This document shows positions 1 to 8,172 of a DNA stretch of 64,000 bases, piece after piece. Positions within the stretch are counted from its first letter, which is position 1; every line of letters begins with the position of its first letter. This DNA is from a candidate division WOR-3 bacterium (lineage in GTDB: Bacteria; Hydrothermota; Tepidihabitantia; SM23-42; JAOAFX01). The stretch is taken from NCBI GenBank assembly GCA_039802005.1, contig JBDRVV010000001.1, positions 92,352 through 156,351 of the forward strand. Direction: 5' to 3'. The translations under genes and the position numbers were made by a program. The notes below the pieces were generated by a model. The model made no database searches. It saw only the letters and a list, made by a program, of their open reading frames with translations, and was not told the DNA's origin.

Positions 1-641
1 ATTTCCAAATTATCGGCAAATTGCCAGTTTATACGATCCTTTATAAATACTGTTATGTCCTTATTTATTTTCAAAATACGCGGAACCGCAAATGTGATGT
101 TGATATCTTTAGAGATTCTTGCATGCCATTTTCCATCAGGATTGAATGATAGAGTAATGGTATCGCCTTCAGTAGTATAATCAACATAAGTCAATTCCTT
201 TAAATTGAGCAGTGTTGTAGTAACGAAGTATTTTAATTCATTGTAAGAAAGTGGCAGTCTGTATAATGCAAGTGTCATCAAGCTCTTTTTTTCGGTTTCA
301 AAGAATCTTTCTCTTTTGTCAATCAATGGATCATATTTATCAAAATATTCGTATACGAGTAAGTAGCCGCTACCAGCTATTTTTTCATAAGAAATCAATC
401 CAATTTGTGTGCTATCTTTTATAATGGCAAACTTGTAGAAAATTTTAGAATATTTTAGTTCTTCAGATGGTGCATATGAAACAACCAAAAATTCACCTAC
501 CTTGAAATCTTCTTTTGGATTTTCCGGCGTGACGAAATTTGCGTAATGACCCTGCCATAATATAGGTTTGCGTGCGCAGAATACAGACAGCAAGATTATT
601 GTGGCGATAAATAATTGTTTCAATAATGGTTTCTTTATCAT
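1..641 (-). CDS. Hypothetical exported protein, partial (C-terminus beyond window)
   Basis: An uninterrupted frame runs from an ATG at 641 (reading leftwards) to the window edge, giving at least 213 residues without a stop. The N-terminus has two lysines followed by a hydrophobic stretch ending in LLSVFC (Cys22), so it is an exported protein, possibly a lipoprotein, although Phe at -1 is unusual for a lipobox. The rest is rich in alternating polar and aromatic residues, with motifs such as ERFFETEKKS and LSFNPDGKW. I do not recognise the family. It is read from its own promoter (756-783), divergently from the lipoprotein gene at 932. Confidence 0.7.
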   Translation of the reverse strand, partial: MIKKPLLKQLFIATIILLSVFCARKPILWQGHYANFVTPENPKEDFKVGEFLVVSYAPSEELKYSKIFYKFAIIKDSTQIGLISYEKIAGSGYLLVYEYFDKYDPLIDKRERFFETEKKSLMTLALYRLPLSYNELKYFVTTTLLNLKELTYVDYTTEGDTITLSFNPDGKWHARISKDINITFAVPRILKINKDITVFIKDRINWQFADNLE

Positions 642-755
642 TTCTTAAAAACTTGCAATTTTTGATAGATATCTGTAAGCATTGTATATATGTCGTCAGT
701 AAGATTTTGAGCAAAAACCCTATTCAACTCAGGTTCCCTGTCTGTAAGATAATGT

Positions 756-783
756 ATTATATTCATTTAGACAAAATTGTCAA
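756..783 (-). promoter_or_regulatory. Sigma70-type promoter for the minus-strand gene ending at 641
   Basis: On the minus strand TTGACA (783-778) and TATAAT (761-756) are both perfect and separated by 16 bp. Transcription would start near 749, leaving a 5' UTR of about 110 nt. Confidence 0.75.
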
Positions 784-833
784 GTAATATGAGAATCAGA
801 TGTTTGTATATAAAATTGGGTACAGAATAGTAC

Positions 834-861
834 TTGACAGAAGGGTAGCGATCGATATTAT
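834..861 (+). promoter_or_regulatory. Sigma70-type promoter for the lipoprotein gene at 932
   Basis: TTGACA (834-839), 16 bp spacer, TATTAT (856-861). A second TATAAT at 864-869 is too far from the -35 box (24 bp). The gene downstream has an AGGAGG Shine-Dalgarno, so this transcript is not leaderless. Confidence 0.6.
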
Positions 862-931
862 TTTATAATGGGGTTTGATAATATAAAGTCTTGAAGGAGA
901 TAAATGCAGATAAAATTAACAGGAGGAAATT

Positions 932-2188
932 ATGAAAAGCATGATAAAAGATAAGGTGATTTTCATCATTCCCGGTATTGTAATACTGATGCTCTTTTTA
1001 TCATCCTGCAGAAAAGAAGTCGGAGAGATAGCCAAACTTGACCTTTCAGGTGCAAAATACCTTTTTATAAAAAAATCTGGCAGCGGTTCTTCGCTTCTAA
1101 ATACTCAGCAGGATGGCAATGAAGGTGGTATTCTTTTCAAAATAAAAGAAGATGGTACGATTGAACAGGTTATAGTCTATGATGAAAATGGAAAGATCAT
1201 TAAGGACGTTCTTGTAAAATACTGTGTACGGGTGGGCACAAAATTTATTTCAATAGGGCTAATTATTTCCGGGGAAGAGCGCAGATATCTGGTAAGGGTC
1301 TCGGATGGCGCAGTCTTTAGCGGCGATTGTGCCCTACCTGATGACTACGCAGATAAAGTTCTTGAAGACGGTGCAGGTAATTATTATTATAAAGCAATGG
1401 TGGGTCCAGACCCATATACCTTGACCAGTGGTGTGGTAAAACTTGACCCGGTGGCGATGACAACGCAGATAATAAGTGCCCAGGAAGATTATGTTTATGA
1501 TTTTGATGTGGACAAATATGGCAATTTGATTTATTATACTTCAGTCATTTATCTTACTTACCGAGCAGCAAGTAATGGTCGTATTTATCGTCTTTATGAA
1601 GGATATAGTTTAGAAGGAACCGATATTAACCGGGATACTATTTATCTCTTTGATGCCTATGTAGAGCGAATTTTAAAGTTGACTCATCCTGCTGATTCTT
1701 TAAAAATGGACTCGGTTATTATCTCACCTCCTGCCATACCATACGCTGGTGGAAGAGAAATAATAGGAAAAGGAAATAGAGTGGTATTGTTTCTAAATAC
1801 TGATGTGAGTATTATAAGATTTATAAAGGTCAGTCTTCTTGATGGCTCAAACGACTGCGATTCTGTTAATCTGAGTGGTTTTTCTTTAATAGACTATGAG
1901 ATGGTTTCCAGCGATCTTGTTTATGTGCTTTTGACAAGTGGACAATCGCCTTACAAGAAATATACTTTTATTTCTGTTGATATACCAACAATTACTTACA
2001 ATACTATTTACGAAACGACTGATTTTGAGATAAAATCATTCTGGATCGATGAGAACGGTGATATTATCGCCAATGCATTGAACCTTAATAATGGAAAGAG
2101 TTGTGTTATAAAAATAACACCATCAGGTCAGATGACAATAATTGAAGAAGGCGAAGACACGATTTCTTATTTGGTCCGGATTGGTTAA
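932..2188 (+). CDS. Predicted beta-propeller lipoprotein of unknown function
   Basis: 418 residues. The start is supported by an AGGAGG ribosome-binding site about 7 nt upstream. The N-terminus is a lipoprotein signal: charged n-region, hydrophobic core at residues 9-23, and lipobox LSSC with the modified Cys26. The mature part shows repeated blade-like stretches (DFDVDKYGNLIYYTS, FWIDENGDIIANAL, with Asp-x-x-Gly turns) typical of NHL/6-bladed propeller proteins, but no family can be named. It is monocistronic with its own promoter. A surface or periplasmic binding role is inference from fold and lipidation only. Confidence 0.75.
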   Translation: MKSMIKDKVIFIIPGIVILMLFLSSCRKEVGEIAKLDLSGAKYLFIKKSGSGSSLLNTQQDGNEGGILFKIKEDGTIEQVIVYDENGKIIKDVLVKYCVRVGTKFISIGLIISGEERRYLVRVSDGAVFSGDCALPDDYADKVLEDGAGNYYYKAMVGPDPYTLTSGVVKLDPVAMTTQIISAQEDYVYDFDVDKYGNLIYYTSVIYLTYRAASNGRIYRLYEGYSLEGTDINRDTIYLFDAYVERILKLTHPADSLKMDSVIISPPAIPYAGGREIIGKGNRVVLFLNTDVSIIRFIKVSLLDGSNDCDSVNLSGFSLIDYEMVSSDLVYVLLTSGQSPYKKYTFISVDIPTITYNTIYETTDFEIKSFWIDENGDIIANALNLNNGKSCVIKITPSGQMTIIEEGEDTISYLVRIG

Positions 2189-2305
2189 AAAACGATTTAC
2201 ACTAAATTCTGATAAATTAGAAAACTATAGATTTAAAAACAAGTCTGCGGTGTGCAATTACACGCTAAAGTTTTAATATAAACTGCTTATAGCCTAATAA
2301 AATCA

Positions 2306-2333
2306 TTGACAGGAATTAATTTATATATATAAT
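2306..2333 (+). promoter_or_regulatory. Promoter giving a leaderless mRNA for the gene at 2339
   Basis: TTGACA (2306-2311), 16 bp, TATAAT (2328-2333). The ATG begins only 5 nt after the -10 box, so the transcript should begin at or within 1-2 nt of the start codon. Confidence 0.75.
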
Positions 2334-2338
2334 ACGCT

Positions 2339-2761
2339 ATGGATAAGGGGAGGTTTAGAGAGGTTTATGAAACAATGCAAAAAAATATTGAAGAAATAAA
2401 AACGGTGGTTGAAAAACTTAACAAATATAGCCCTGAAGACCAGATTAAATTGTGCGAAAAGATAAAATACTTATTTTATGGATTGGCTAAGACCCTTGTG
2501 GATATTGGCAACAGGATAATCGTTGAGAATGACTTCCGCCAACCATTGAATAATGCAGATGTATTCATTAGTCTCGCAGAAAATGATATAATTAATTCTA
2601 ATCTTGTTCCTGGCATCAAAAAAGCAGTTCTGGTAATTCCAAAGGTTATGCAGAGCAATAAAGATGATGTTGTTGCCCTTATTAAAGAAAGTATGGAATC
2701 TATCTGTAAATGCTTGGATTCATTTGCAGTTTATTATGATTTAAAAGACAAAGGCATATAA
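2339..2761 (+). CDS. DUF86/HepT-like helical protein lacking the RNase motif
   Basis: 140 residues, all-helical. The middle (about residues 50-95: LAKTLVDIGNRII, then FRQPLNNADVFISLAE, then NSNLVPGIKKAV) follows the pattern of DUF86/HepT proteins, the toxin partner of MntA-type nucleotidyltransferases. Known HepT toxins carry an RNxxxH-type motif directly after this block; here that position reads VLVIPKVMQSNKDD, with no such Arg or His, so catalytic activity is unlikely. No MntA-like antitoxin gene lies nearby. The gene abuts the prepilin peptidase gene (1 nt gap) and is read from a leaderless-type promoter. The family call is from pattern recognition and moderately sure. Confidence 0.55.
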   Translation: MDKGRFREVYETMQKNIEEIKTVVEKLNKYSPEDQIKLCEKIKYLFYGLAKTLVDIGNRIIVENDFRQPLNNADVFISLAENDIINSNLVPGIKKAVLVIPKVMQSNKDDVVALIKESMESICKCLDSFAVYYDLKDKGI

Positions 2762-2762
2762 T

Positions 2763-3533
2763 TTGAAAATTTTTTATTCAATTGTTATTTTTATTTTCGG
2801 CTCGGCGCTGGGAAGTTTTCTTAATGTCTTGATTTACAGAATGCCCAGGGGTTTATCTATCGTGAATCCCGGCTCATTTTGTCCCCACTGTAAGAAGCCA
2901 ATAAAATGGTATGAGAATATTCCGATATTGAGTTTTATATTTTTAGGTGGTAAATGCAATAAGTGTAAAAATTCGATTTCAATTCAATATCCAATTGTTG
3001 AGTTATTGACTGCACTGCTTCTACTCTGGTCATTTACAAAATTTTCGTTTAGGATAGAATTCTTTTTTATCGCAATATTTTTCATAATTCTGATTGTAAT
3101 TTCTGGCATTGATTTTAAACATCAAGTCATACCGGATATTTTTTCAATTCCCGGAATATTTGTTGGATTAGTCTATCAATTTATAAATCATAATTTTTTA
3201 CCTGGTTTGGTTGGTGCATTTTTTGGTGGTGGTATTATTTTTCTGATAAGGGTTCTGGGTGGTTGGGCTTATAAAAAAGAGGTGATGGGGATGGGGGATG
3301 TTTATCTTGTCGCATTGATTGGTGCTTTTGTGGGATTTCCAATGATAATCCCCGCAATATTTATTGCTGCATTGGTTGGTACAATTTTCGGCATAATTTA
3401 TCTCGCTGTAACACATCAGAGCAAAGATAACCCTATACCGTTTGGTCCGTTTTTAAGTGCTGGTGGTGCGATTGTAGTAATATTTCACCACCAAATAATA
3501 CACTTTTTGCGAAGTTTAGGTATCTACTTTTGA
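2763..3533 (+). CDS. pilD: Prepilin peptidase (type IV leader peptidase / N-methyltransferase)
   Basis: 256 residues with a TTG start right after the preceding stop. The N-terminal domain has the cytoplasmic zinc-type double CxxC (FCPHCKKP, then KCNKCKNS) associated with the methyltransferase part. The peptidase has the two catalytic aspartates of the GxGD aspartyl protease family: GIDFKHQVIPD and MGMGDVYL. About seven to eight membrane segments follow the usual PilD/GspO layout, and the length is normal. It would cleave type IV pilin or type II secretion pseudopilin leaders at the inner membrane; no pilin genes lie in this window. Its 3' end overlaps the convergent polX gene by 10 bp. Confidence 0.9.
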   Translation: MKIFYSIVIFIFGSALGSFLNVLIYRMPRGLSIVNPGSFCPHCKKPIKWYENIPILSFIFLGGKCNKCKNSISIQYPIVELLTALLLLWSFTKFSFRIEFFFIAIFFIILIVISGIDFKHQVIPDIFSIPGIFVGLVYQFINHNFLPGLVGAFFGGGIIFLIRVLGGWAYKKEVMGMGDVYLVALIGAFVGFPMIIPAIFIAALVGTIFGIIYLAVTHQSKDNPIPFGPFLSAGGAIVVIFHHQIIHFLRSLGIYF

Positions 3534-5236
3534 TTAATTTTTCTCGACTTAAGTAATTTTTCTAGGGGGTAAGTATTTACAACGTCATTCTTTTCAAGCC
3601 AACCGCGGCGACAGGTTGCAACCCCAAACTTCATCCATTTTAATTCTTCTACACCATGGGCATCGGTTCCTATACTGACTTTTGCACCAAGTTCTTTGCA
3701 CCTTTTTAAATTTATATCATTTAAATCAAGCCGGTCAGGATAGGCATTACATTCTAAAAATGTTTTCGTTTCGGCTGCCTTTTTAATTATTTTTTCAATA
3801 TCAACCGCATAACCTTCTCGTTTAGAAATAAGCCTTCCAGTTGGATGTCCTATTATGTCAACATACGGGTTTTCCATTGCAGAACATATCCGTTCAGTAA
3901 CATTTTTTGTAAATCCCTGGTGGACTGATGCTACAACCACATCAAGCTCCTCCAAAATTTTGTCGGGATAATCAAGTTTCCCATTCGGTAGTATATCAAC
4001 CTCAATGCCTTTTAGAATTTTAAAATTTTTAAATTTTTTATTCAATAAATCTATCTCTTCCCATTGTTTGTATAATCGGTCAATCTCAAGCCCATGTGCA
4101 TATTTTGCCGAGCGGGAATGGTCAGTAATTAAAATATATTCGTATCCCATTTTCTGTGCAGCCAAAGCCAGTTCTTCAATTGTGGCTGAAGAATCAGAGT
4201 AATTAGAATGCATCTGGAGGTCACCTTTTATGTCGGAAAGTTCTACAAGTTTTGGCAATTCATTTTTTTGTGCAAGTTCTACTTCACCACGGTCCTCACG
4301 CAATTCCGGTGGTATCCATTGCAAACCAAGTTTTTTATAGACATCTTCTTCATCTTCTCCAGCAATGGCTTTTTCACCTTCAAAAAGTCCATATTCATTT
4401 AGTTTCCATTTTTTACTTACTGCTATGCCACGTAATTTCACATTGTGTGCCTTTGAACCTGTAAAATATTGCAATGCCGCACCATATGATTTTTTATCAA
4501 CGATTCTTATATCAACCTGAATACCACCCTGGACAAGGATTGAACTCTTTGTCTCGCCGGCGGAGATAATCTGCTCTGCTTCTGGATATTTAGTAAACGC
4601 ATCAACAATCTTTTTATGGTCTTTTCCGGTGACAAGAATATCAATATCACCAATGGTTTCTTTCCATCTTCTTAAAGAGCCGGCTGGTGAGATCTGTAAT
4701 ATTGGTGCGTTTTTTTTAAGATATTCAACTACATTTGAAGCAATTGATTCAGCAACTGCAATAGAGAGACGCTCGTGACTTCTTTCATACAACTCAATAC
4801 CCTTTTTTATATTTTCTACCTTCTTTTCACCCATCTGGGGAAGTTTTGCAAGACTGCCATCCGCGATAACCCTTTTTAAGTCTTCAAGATTTTTAACACC
4901 AAGATGCTTATTTGCAAGGGCAAGTGTTTTTGGTCCGAGATTCTGGATATTGAGTAATTCAAGTAAAGATGGAGGAATCCCTTTTGTTGCCTCTATATAT
5001 TTCTGGATTTTTCCGGTTTTTAAATATTCTTCTATCTTTTCGGCCATACCCTCACCAATTCCAGGGAGGCTCTTTAGTCTTCCAGACTTCAAAAGTTCTT
5101 CAACATCTTCTGTTAATTCTTCAAGAATTCTTGCTGCCTTGCGATATGCCACAACCCTGAATACATTCTCACCTTTATATTCAAGGGCATCAGCGATTTG
5201 ATTAAAGATATCGGCAATTTCCCTGTTCTTTTTCAT
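3524..5236 (-). CDS. polX: PolX-type DNA polymerase/3'-5' exonuclease
   Basis: 570 residues from the chosen start. The frame extends 55-56 codons further upstream, but homology begins at MKKNREIADIF and the promoter at 5243-5271 places transcription start at this ATG. Domain order: helix-hairpin-helix DNA-binding N-terminus (LKSLPGIGEGMAEKI, PQMGEKKVENIKKG), a Pol beta nucleotidyltransferase with the GSLRRWKETIGDIDILV signature, and a C-terminal PHP phosphoesterase domain (MHSNYSD, ITDHS, IGHPTGR, IGTDAH). This is the standard bacterial PolX layout, used in base-excision and gap-filling repair with the PHP domain giving Mn-dependent exonuclease activity. All key metal ligands appear present. 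It is monocistronic and divergent from the sirtuin gene. Confidence 0.92.
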   Translation of the reverse strand: MKKNREIADIFNQIADALEYKGENVFRVVAYRKAARILEELTEDVEELLKSGRLKSLPGIGEGMAEKIEEYLKTGKIQKYIEATKGIPPSLLELLNIQNLGPKTLALANKHLGVKNLEDLKRVIADGSLAKLPQMGEKKVENIKKGIELYERSHERLSIAVAESIASNVVEYLKKNAPILQISPAGSLRRWKETIGDIDILVTGKDHKKIVDAFTKYPEAEQIISAGETKSSILVQGGIQVDIRIVDKKSYGAALQYFTGSKAHNVKLRGIAVSKKWKLNEYGLFEGEKAIAGEDEEDVYKKLGLQWIPPELREDRGEVELAQKNELPKLVELSDIKGDLQMHSNYSDSSATIEELALAAQKMGYEYILITDHSRSAKYAHGLEIDRLYKQWEEIDLLNKKFKNFKILKGIEVDILPNGKLDYPDKILEELDVVVASVHQGFTKNVTERICSAMENPYVDIIGHPTGRLISKREGYAVDIEKIIKKAAETKTFLECNAYPDRLDLNDINLKRCKELGAKVSIGTDAHGVEELKWMKFGVATCRRGWLEKNDVVNTYPLEKLLKSRKINQK

Positions 5237-5242
5237 CATTGA

Positions 5243-5271
5243 ATTATAATGTAAGGGAGCTATTTTGTCAA
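5243..5271 (-). promoter_or_regulatory. Promoter giving a leaderless polX mRNA
   Basis: On the minus strand TTGACA (5271-5266), 17 bp, TATAAT (5248-5243). The second of two tandem ATGs (5236) lies 6 nt downstream, at the expected transcription start. Confidence 0.75.
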
Positions 5272-5354
5272 TATTACCACATAACATTGTTTTTACCAAT
5301 AAATTTGCTGAAAATGCTTTGAAACTAAGTTTTACGCATAGAATAAAATCAATC

Positions 5355-5382
5355 TTGAAATATAAATTTTTTTTGTTATAAT
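5355..5382 (+). promoter_or_regulatory. Promoter giving a leaderless sirtuin mRNA
   Basis: TTGAAA (5355-5360), 16 bp, TATAAT (5377-5382), then 6 nt to the ATG at 5389. There is no Shine-Dalgarno between. Confidence 0.75.
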
Positions 5383-5388
5383 CATTCA

Positions 5389-6111
5389 ATGATTGATAAC
5401 GCAATTAGAATATTAAAGAGTTCAAAAAGTTTGTTTGTGCTCACCGGTGCAGGGATTTCTGCGGAGAGTGGGATTCCTACATTCCGGGGCAAAGATGGAT
5501 TATGGAAGAATTATTCAGCAACTGATCTGGCAACACCCGAGGCATTTGAGAGAAATCCAGAACTGGTCTGGGAATGGTACAGGTGGCGGCAGGAGATTAT
5601 TTCCAGGGCACAACCCAATCTTGGACATTATGCGCTCGTTGATTTAGAAAATCATTTTGAAAGATTTTTGCTCCTGACCCAGAATGTTGATAATCTCCAC
5701 CAGCGTGCGGGTTCAAAAAATGTCTTAGAACTGCATGGCAATATATTCAGAACCAGATGTTTGAAATGTGGAAAAATAGACAAGATTGAAAATGCCAGGA
5801 TTGAAAAGATGCCTTATTGTAAATGTGGTGGTTTATTAAGGCCGGATGTTGTCTGGTTTGGTGAGGCAATACCTCAGGATGCATGGCAAAAGTCAATTGA
5901 GTTTTTAACTTCCGCGGATACCGCAATTATCTGTGGTACATCCGGGGTGGTTTGGCCTGCTGCTGGTATCCCTGAAATTGCTGGAAACTACGGGGTCAAG
6001 ACGATAGAAATAAATCTTGAACCCACACCTATAACTTCGGTTGTGGATGTAAGTATTGTTTCTCCAGCAGGTAAGATTCTGCCCGAAATAGTCAGGGTTT
6101 TAATCAATTAA
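5389..6111 (+). CDS. cobB: NAD-dependent protein deacylase, SIRT5/CobB-like sirtuin
   Basis: 240 residues, full length. Sirtuin motifs in order: GAGISAESGIPTFRG (NAD binding), TQNVDNLHQRAG, catalytic His in ELHGN, and a four-cysteine zinc site (CLKCG, then CKCGG). The helix after the NAD motif contains WEWYRWR; a Tyr and Arg spaced this way form the acyl-binding pair of class III sirtuins, so succinyl- or malonyl-lysine removal is more likely than simple deacetylation (family knowledge, not tested here). It is monocistronic from a leaderless-type promoter. Confidence 0.92.
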   Translation: MIDNAIRILKSSKSLFVLTGAGISAESGIPTFRGKDGLWKNYSATDLATPEAFERNPELVWEWYRWRQEIISRAQPNLGHYALVDLENHFERFLLLTQNVDNLHQRAGSKNVLELHGNIFRTRCLKCGKIDKIENARIEKMPYCKCGGLLRPDVVWFGEAIPQDAWQKSIEFLTSADTAIICGTSGVVWPAAGIPEIAGNYGVKTIEINLEPTPITSVVDVSIVSPAGKILPEIVRVLIN

Positions 6112-6332
6112 TAATCTGGGTCATTTCCTTTTTCCATACTCTGATTGAGTAATTTTTTCTGTTGGTTATGCAATTCATTGGGTTCCATAGTTAATCAAGT
6201 AAACAATGTTTATCCTTACATTTGTAGAAAAAATGCTAAAATTTGTAGAAAGGGTTTCCAACTCGATAAAATTGGCAATAGAGTGTCTCCTAACAATTGC
6301 TTATTATCTTCAAGATATCTATATAACTAAAT

Positions 6333-6420
6333 GTAGTGGCCGAGTTTACTCGGCTTTTAAATATCTGCAGACCAAGGTCTGCCACTACTGGTCTGGATGC
6401 AGACCAAGGTCTGCCACTAC
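6333..6420. repeat. Three 22-bp dispersed palindromic elements
   Basis: In the otherwise gene-free stretch 6112-6549 lie three copies of one design: a GTAGTG tag next to a perfect 7+2+7 palindrome. Copy 1 (6333-6354) is GTAGTG followed by GCCGAGT-TT-ACTCGGC. Copies 2 (6367-6388) and 3 (6399-6420) are in the opposite orientation: GCAGACC-AA-GGTCTGC followed by CACTAC. Copies 2 and 3 are identical. A related element occurs at 17522-17540. They resemble REP-type or miniature mobile repeats. I see no gene in the rest of 6112-6500. Confidence 0.8.
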
Positions 6421-6501
6421 AAGTCCTGCTGAATTTCTTCGATTTATTGAACCTGAATAAAGCATTCTATTAAGACGGCGAAGATTCAGAGCGGCAGTAT
6501 C

Positions 6502-6529
6502 TTGACATTAGAGAAAATCTAAATATAAT
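6502..6529 (+). promoter_or_regulatory. Promoter of tRNA-Lys
   Basis: TTGACA (6502-6507), 16 bp, TATAAT (6524-6529), with the tRNA starting 20 nt further on. The same transcript probably continues into the gene at 6631. Confidence 0.75.
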
Positions 6530-6549
6530 AGAAAATAATTGCAGAATCC

Positions 6550-6622
6550 GGGTCATTAGCTCAGGTGGCAGAGCATCGGATTTTTAATCCGGTGGCCGCA
6601 GGTTCGAATCCTGCATGACCCA
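6550..6622 (+). tRNA. tRNA-Lys (anticodon TTT)
   Basis: Complete cloverleaf: acceptor GGGTCAT pairs with ATGACCC, D arm AGCTCAGGTGGCAGAGC, anticodon stem CGGAT/ATCCG around loop TTTTTAA with anticodon TTT, and T arm GCAGGTTCGAATCCTGC. CCA is not encoded. The next coding region begins 8 nt after the discriminator base. Confidence 0.93.
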
Positions 6623-6630
6623 CTTCTTTT

Positions 6631-8172
6631 ATGAAGAAATTCCAAATTTCAAATTCCAAATTCCAAACCAAATCTAAAACCCAAGATTTTACGATACTCA
6701 TTTGTCGTTTGTCATTTGTCATTGGGATTTTGGGCTTAGCGAATCTTGCTTACTGTTCAGATACCCTTAAACAAAAGTTGGTTGTCCATTTTTTCTATTC
6801 CCCTGATTGTGGTCATTGTATGGATATACTACTTGATGATATTCCACGATTGCAAAACAAATATGATTTTCAATTAAAAAAATATGACCTGAACAATCTT
6901 GATAATTACAAATTGCTTGAACAATGGGAAAAGGAAAAAAATATCAAGAATATCGGTGAGGATTTGCCCGTAGTATTTGTTGACGATTTGGCATTTTATG
7001 GACCAGAAGAGGTCAGAGAAAAACTGGAACCAGCACTAAAAAAATATGCAGGTATTAAAAAGCCAATCATAAAAAAAGATACGATAGAAATAAAACCTGA
7101 TACTTTGCAGGTTAAAACTCAGGATATCAATTTATATTATTTTTATCAACCATCCTGTCCTGAATGTAATCGTGTTGAGGCATTATTAAATGGTCTTGCA
7201 AAAAAATATCTGAATCTTATTATTTATCGTTATAATATCTTTAATGATACCAGCAAAGTTTTCTACGAAGGGCTCAGTGATTTGCAAAAAATTCCTGAAG
7301 AAAAGCGATTGATTATTCCCGCAATATTTATTGGTGAGGATTATATAGTAAAAGACATTTCCGCAGAGAGATTGGAAAATTTGATACAGAAATATTCTGC
7401 AGGCAGTCCCAGGCTTGATACATTAAAATTTACTACTGCGGAAAAGAATATTATTCAGAGATTTTCTAAATTTTCAATAATTGGTATAATGATTGCCGGT
7501 CTTTTAGATGGTGTAAACCCGTGTGCATTTGCCACGATTATCTTTTTTATAAGCTATTTATTATTCATCGGAAGGCAGAGAAAAACAATAATCTTAATGT
7601 CAATATCTTTTATTATCGCTGTTTTCTTATGTTATCTTGCTATCGGGCTTGGTGCATATACTGTCCTTAATGTAGTAACCGGAATAAAAATAGTCGGACG
7701 GATAATATTTTTATCCTTTGGCATTCTGGCGATTGTTCTCGGTGTATTGAGTTTTTATGATTACTTTGTTGCCCGTACCGGTGCCACAAATAAAATGCTT
7801 CTACAACTTCCTTTAATAATCAAACAAAAAATCCATAAAGAAATAAAAGAAAAAACCAGTATCGGGGGTATAATGATTGGGTCTTTCGTAGCCGGCATTC
7901 TCGTCTCTTTTCTTGAATTCGGCTGCACCGGGCAGGTCTATCTGCCCACGATTACATTTGCTATCTCAAAGGGGAACTTTGGTTTGAGACCATTCTTTCT
8001 CTTAATTATTTACAACATCATGTTCGTCCTCCCCTTGATAGTAATTGCACTTCTGGCAAATCTTTTTTCCCGTGAGAATGTTGCAAATACTTTATCAAAA
8101 AAGATTCCACTCATTAAGCTTCTCACCGCCCTGCTCTTTTTTGTATTGGGTATTTTATTACTTTTATCATGA
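6631..8172 (+). CDS. Double-thioredoxin plus CcdA/DsbD-type membrane thiol-disulfide protein
   Basis: 513 residues. After an export signal come two thioredoxin-like domains: one with SPDCGHC (about residue 50-60) and a second with QPSCPEC (about 180). A CcdA/DsbD-like membrane domain follows (residues about 280-513) with the two conserved membrane cysteines in VNPCAFA and FGCTGQVYLP. Such proteins carry electrons from cytoplasmic thioredoxin across the inner membrane to periplasmic thiols; fusing two redox domains to CcdA makes this a self-contained relay (inference). The first 40 residues are odd: they are translated from repeat-like DNA (see findings). The next gene overlaps by ATGA. Confidence 0.85.
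   Translation: MKKFQISNSKFQTKSKTQDFTILICRLSFVIGILGLANLAYCSDTLKQKLVVHFFYSPDCGHCMDILLDDIPRLQNKYDFQLKKYDLNNLDNYKLLEQWEKEKNIKNIGEDLPVVFVDDLAFYGPEEVREKLEPALKKYAGIKKPIIKKDTIEIKPDTLQVKTQDINLYYFYQPSCPECNRVEALLNGLAKKYLNLIIYRYNIFNDTSKVFYEGLSDLQKIPEEKRLIIPAIFIGEDYIVKDISAERLENLIQKYSAGSPRLDTLKFTTAEKNIIQRFSKFSIIGIMIAGLLDGVNPCAFATIIFFISYLLFIGRQRKTIILMSISFIIAVFLCYLAIGLGAYTVLNVVTGIKIVGRIIFLSFGILAIVLGVLSFYDYFVARTGATNKMLLQLPLIIKQKIHKEIKEKTSIGGIMIGSFVAGILVSFLEFGCTGQVYLPTITFAISKGNFGLRPFFLLIIYNIMFVLPLIVIALLANLFSRENVANTLSKKIPLIKLLTALLFFVLGILLLLS

Noticed and set aside
493..714. Short minus-strand reading frame of 73 codons
   Set aside because: It overlaps in another frame the better-supported exported-protein frame ending at 641, and has no ribosome-binding site or recognisable content.
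5237..5404. Longer N-terminus of polX
   Set aside because: The extension runs through the polX promoter and has no PolX similarity; the promoter places the start at 5236.
6145..6460. Two overlapping plus-strand frames across the palindromic repeats
   Set aside because: They are translations of repeat DNA without a ribosome-binding site. The region is better read as intergenic.
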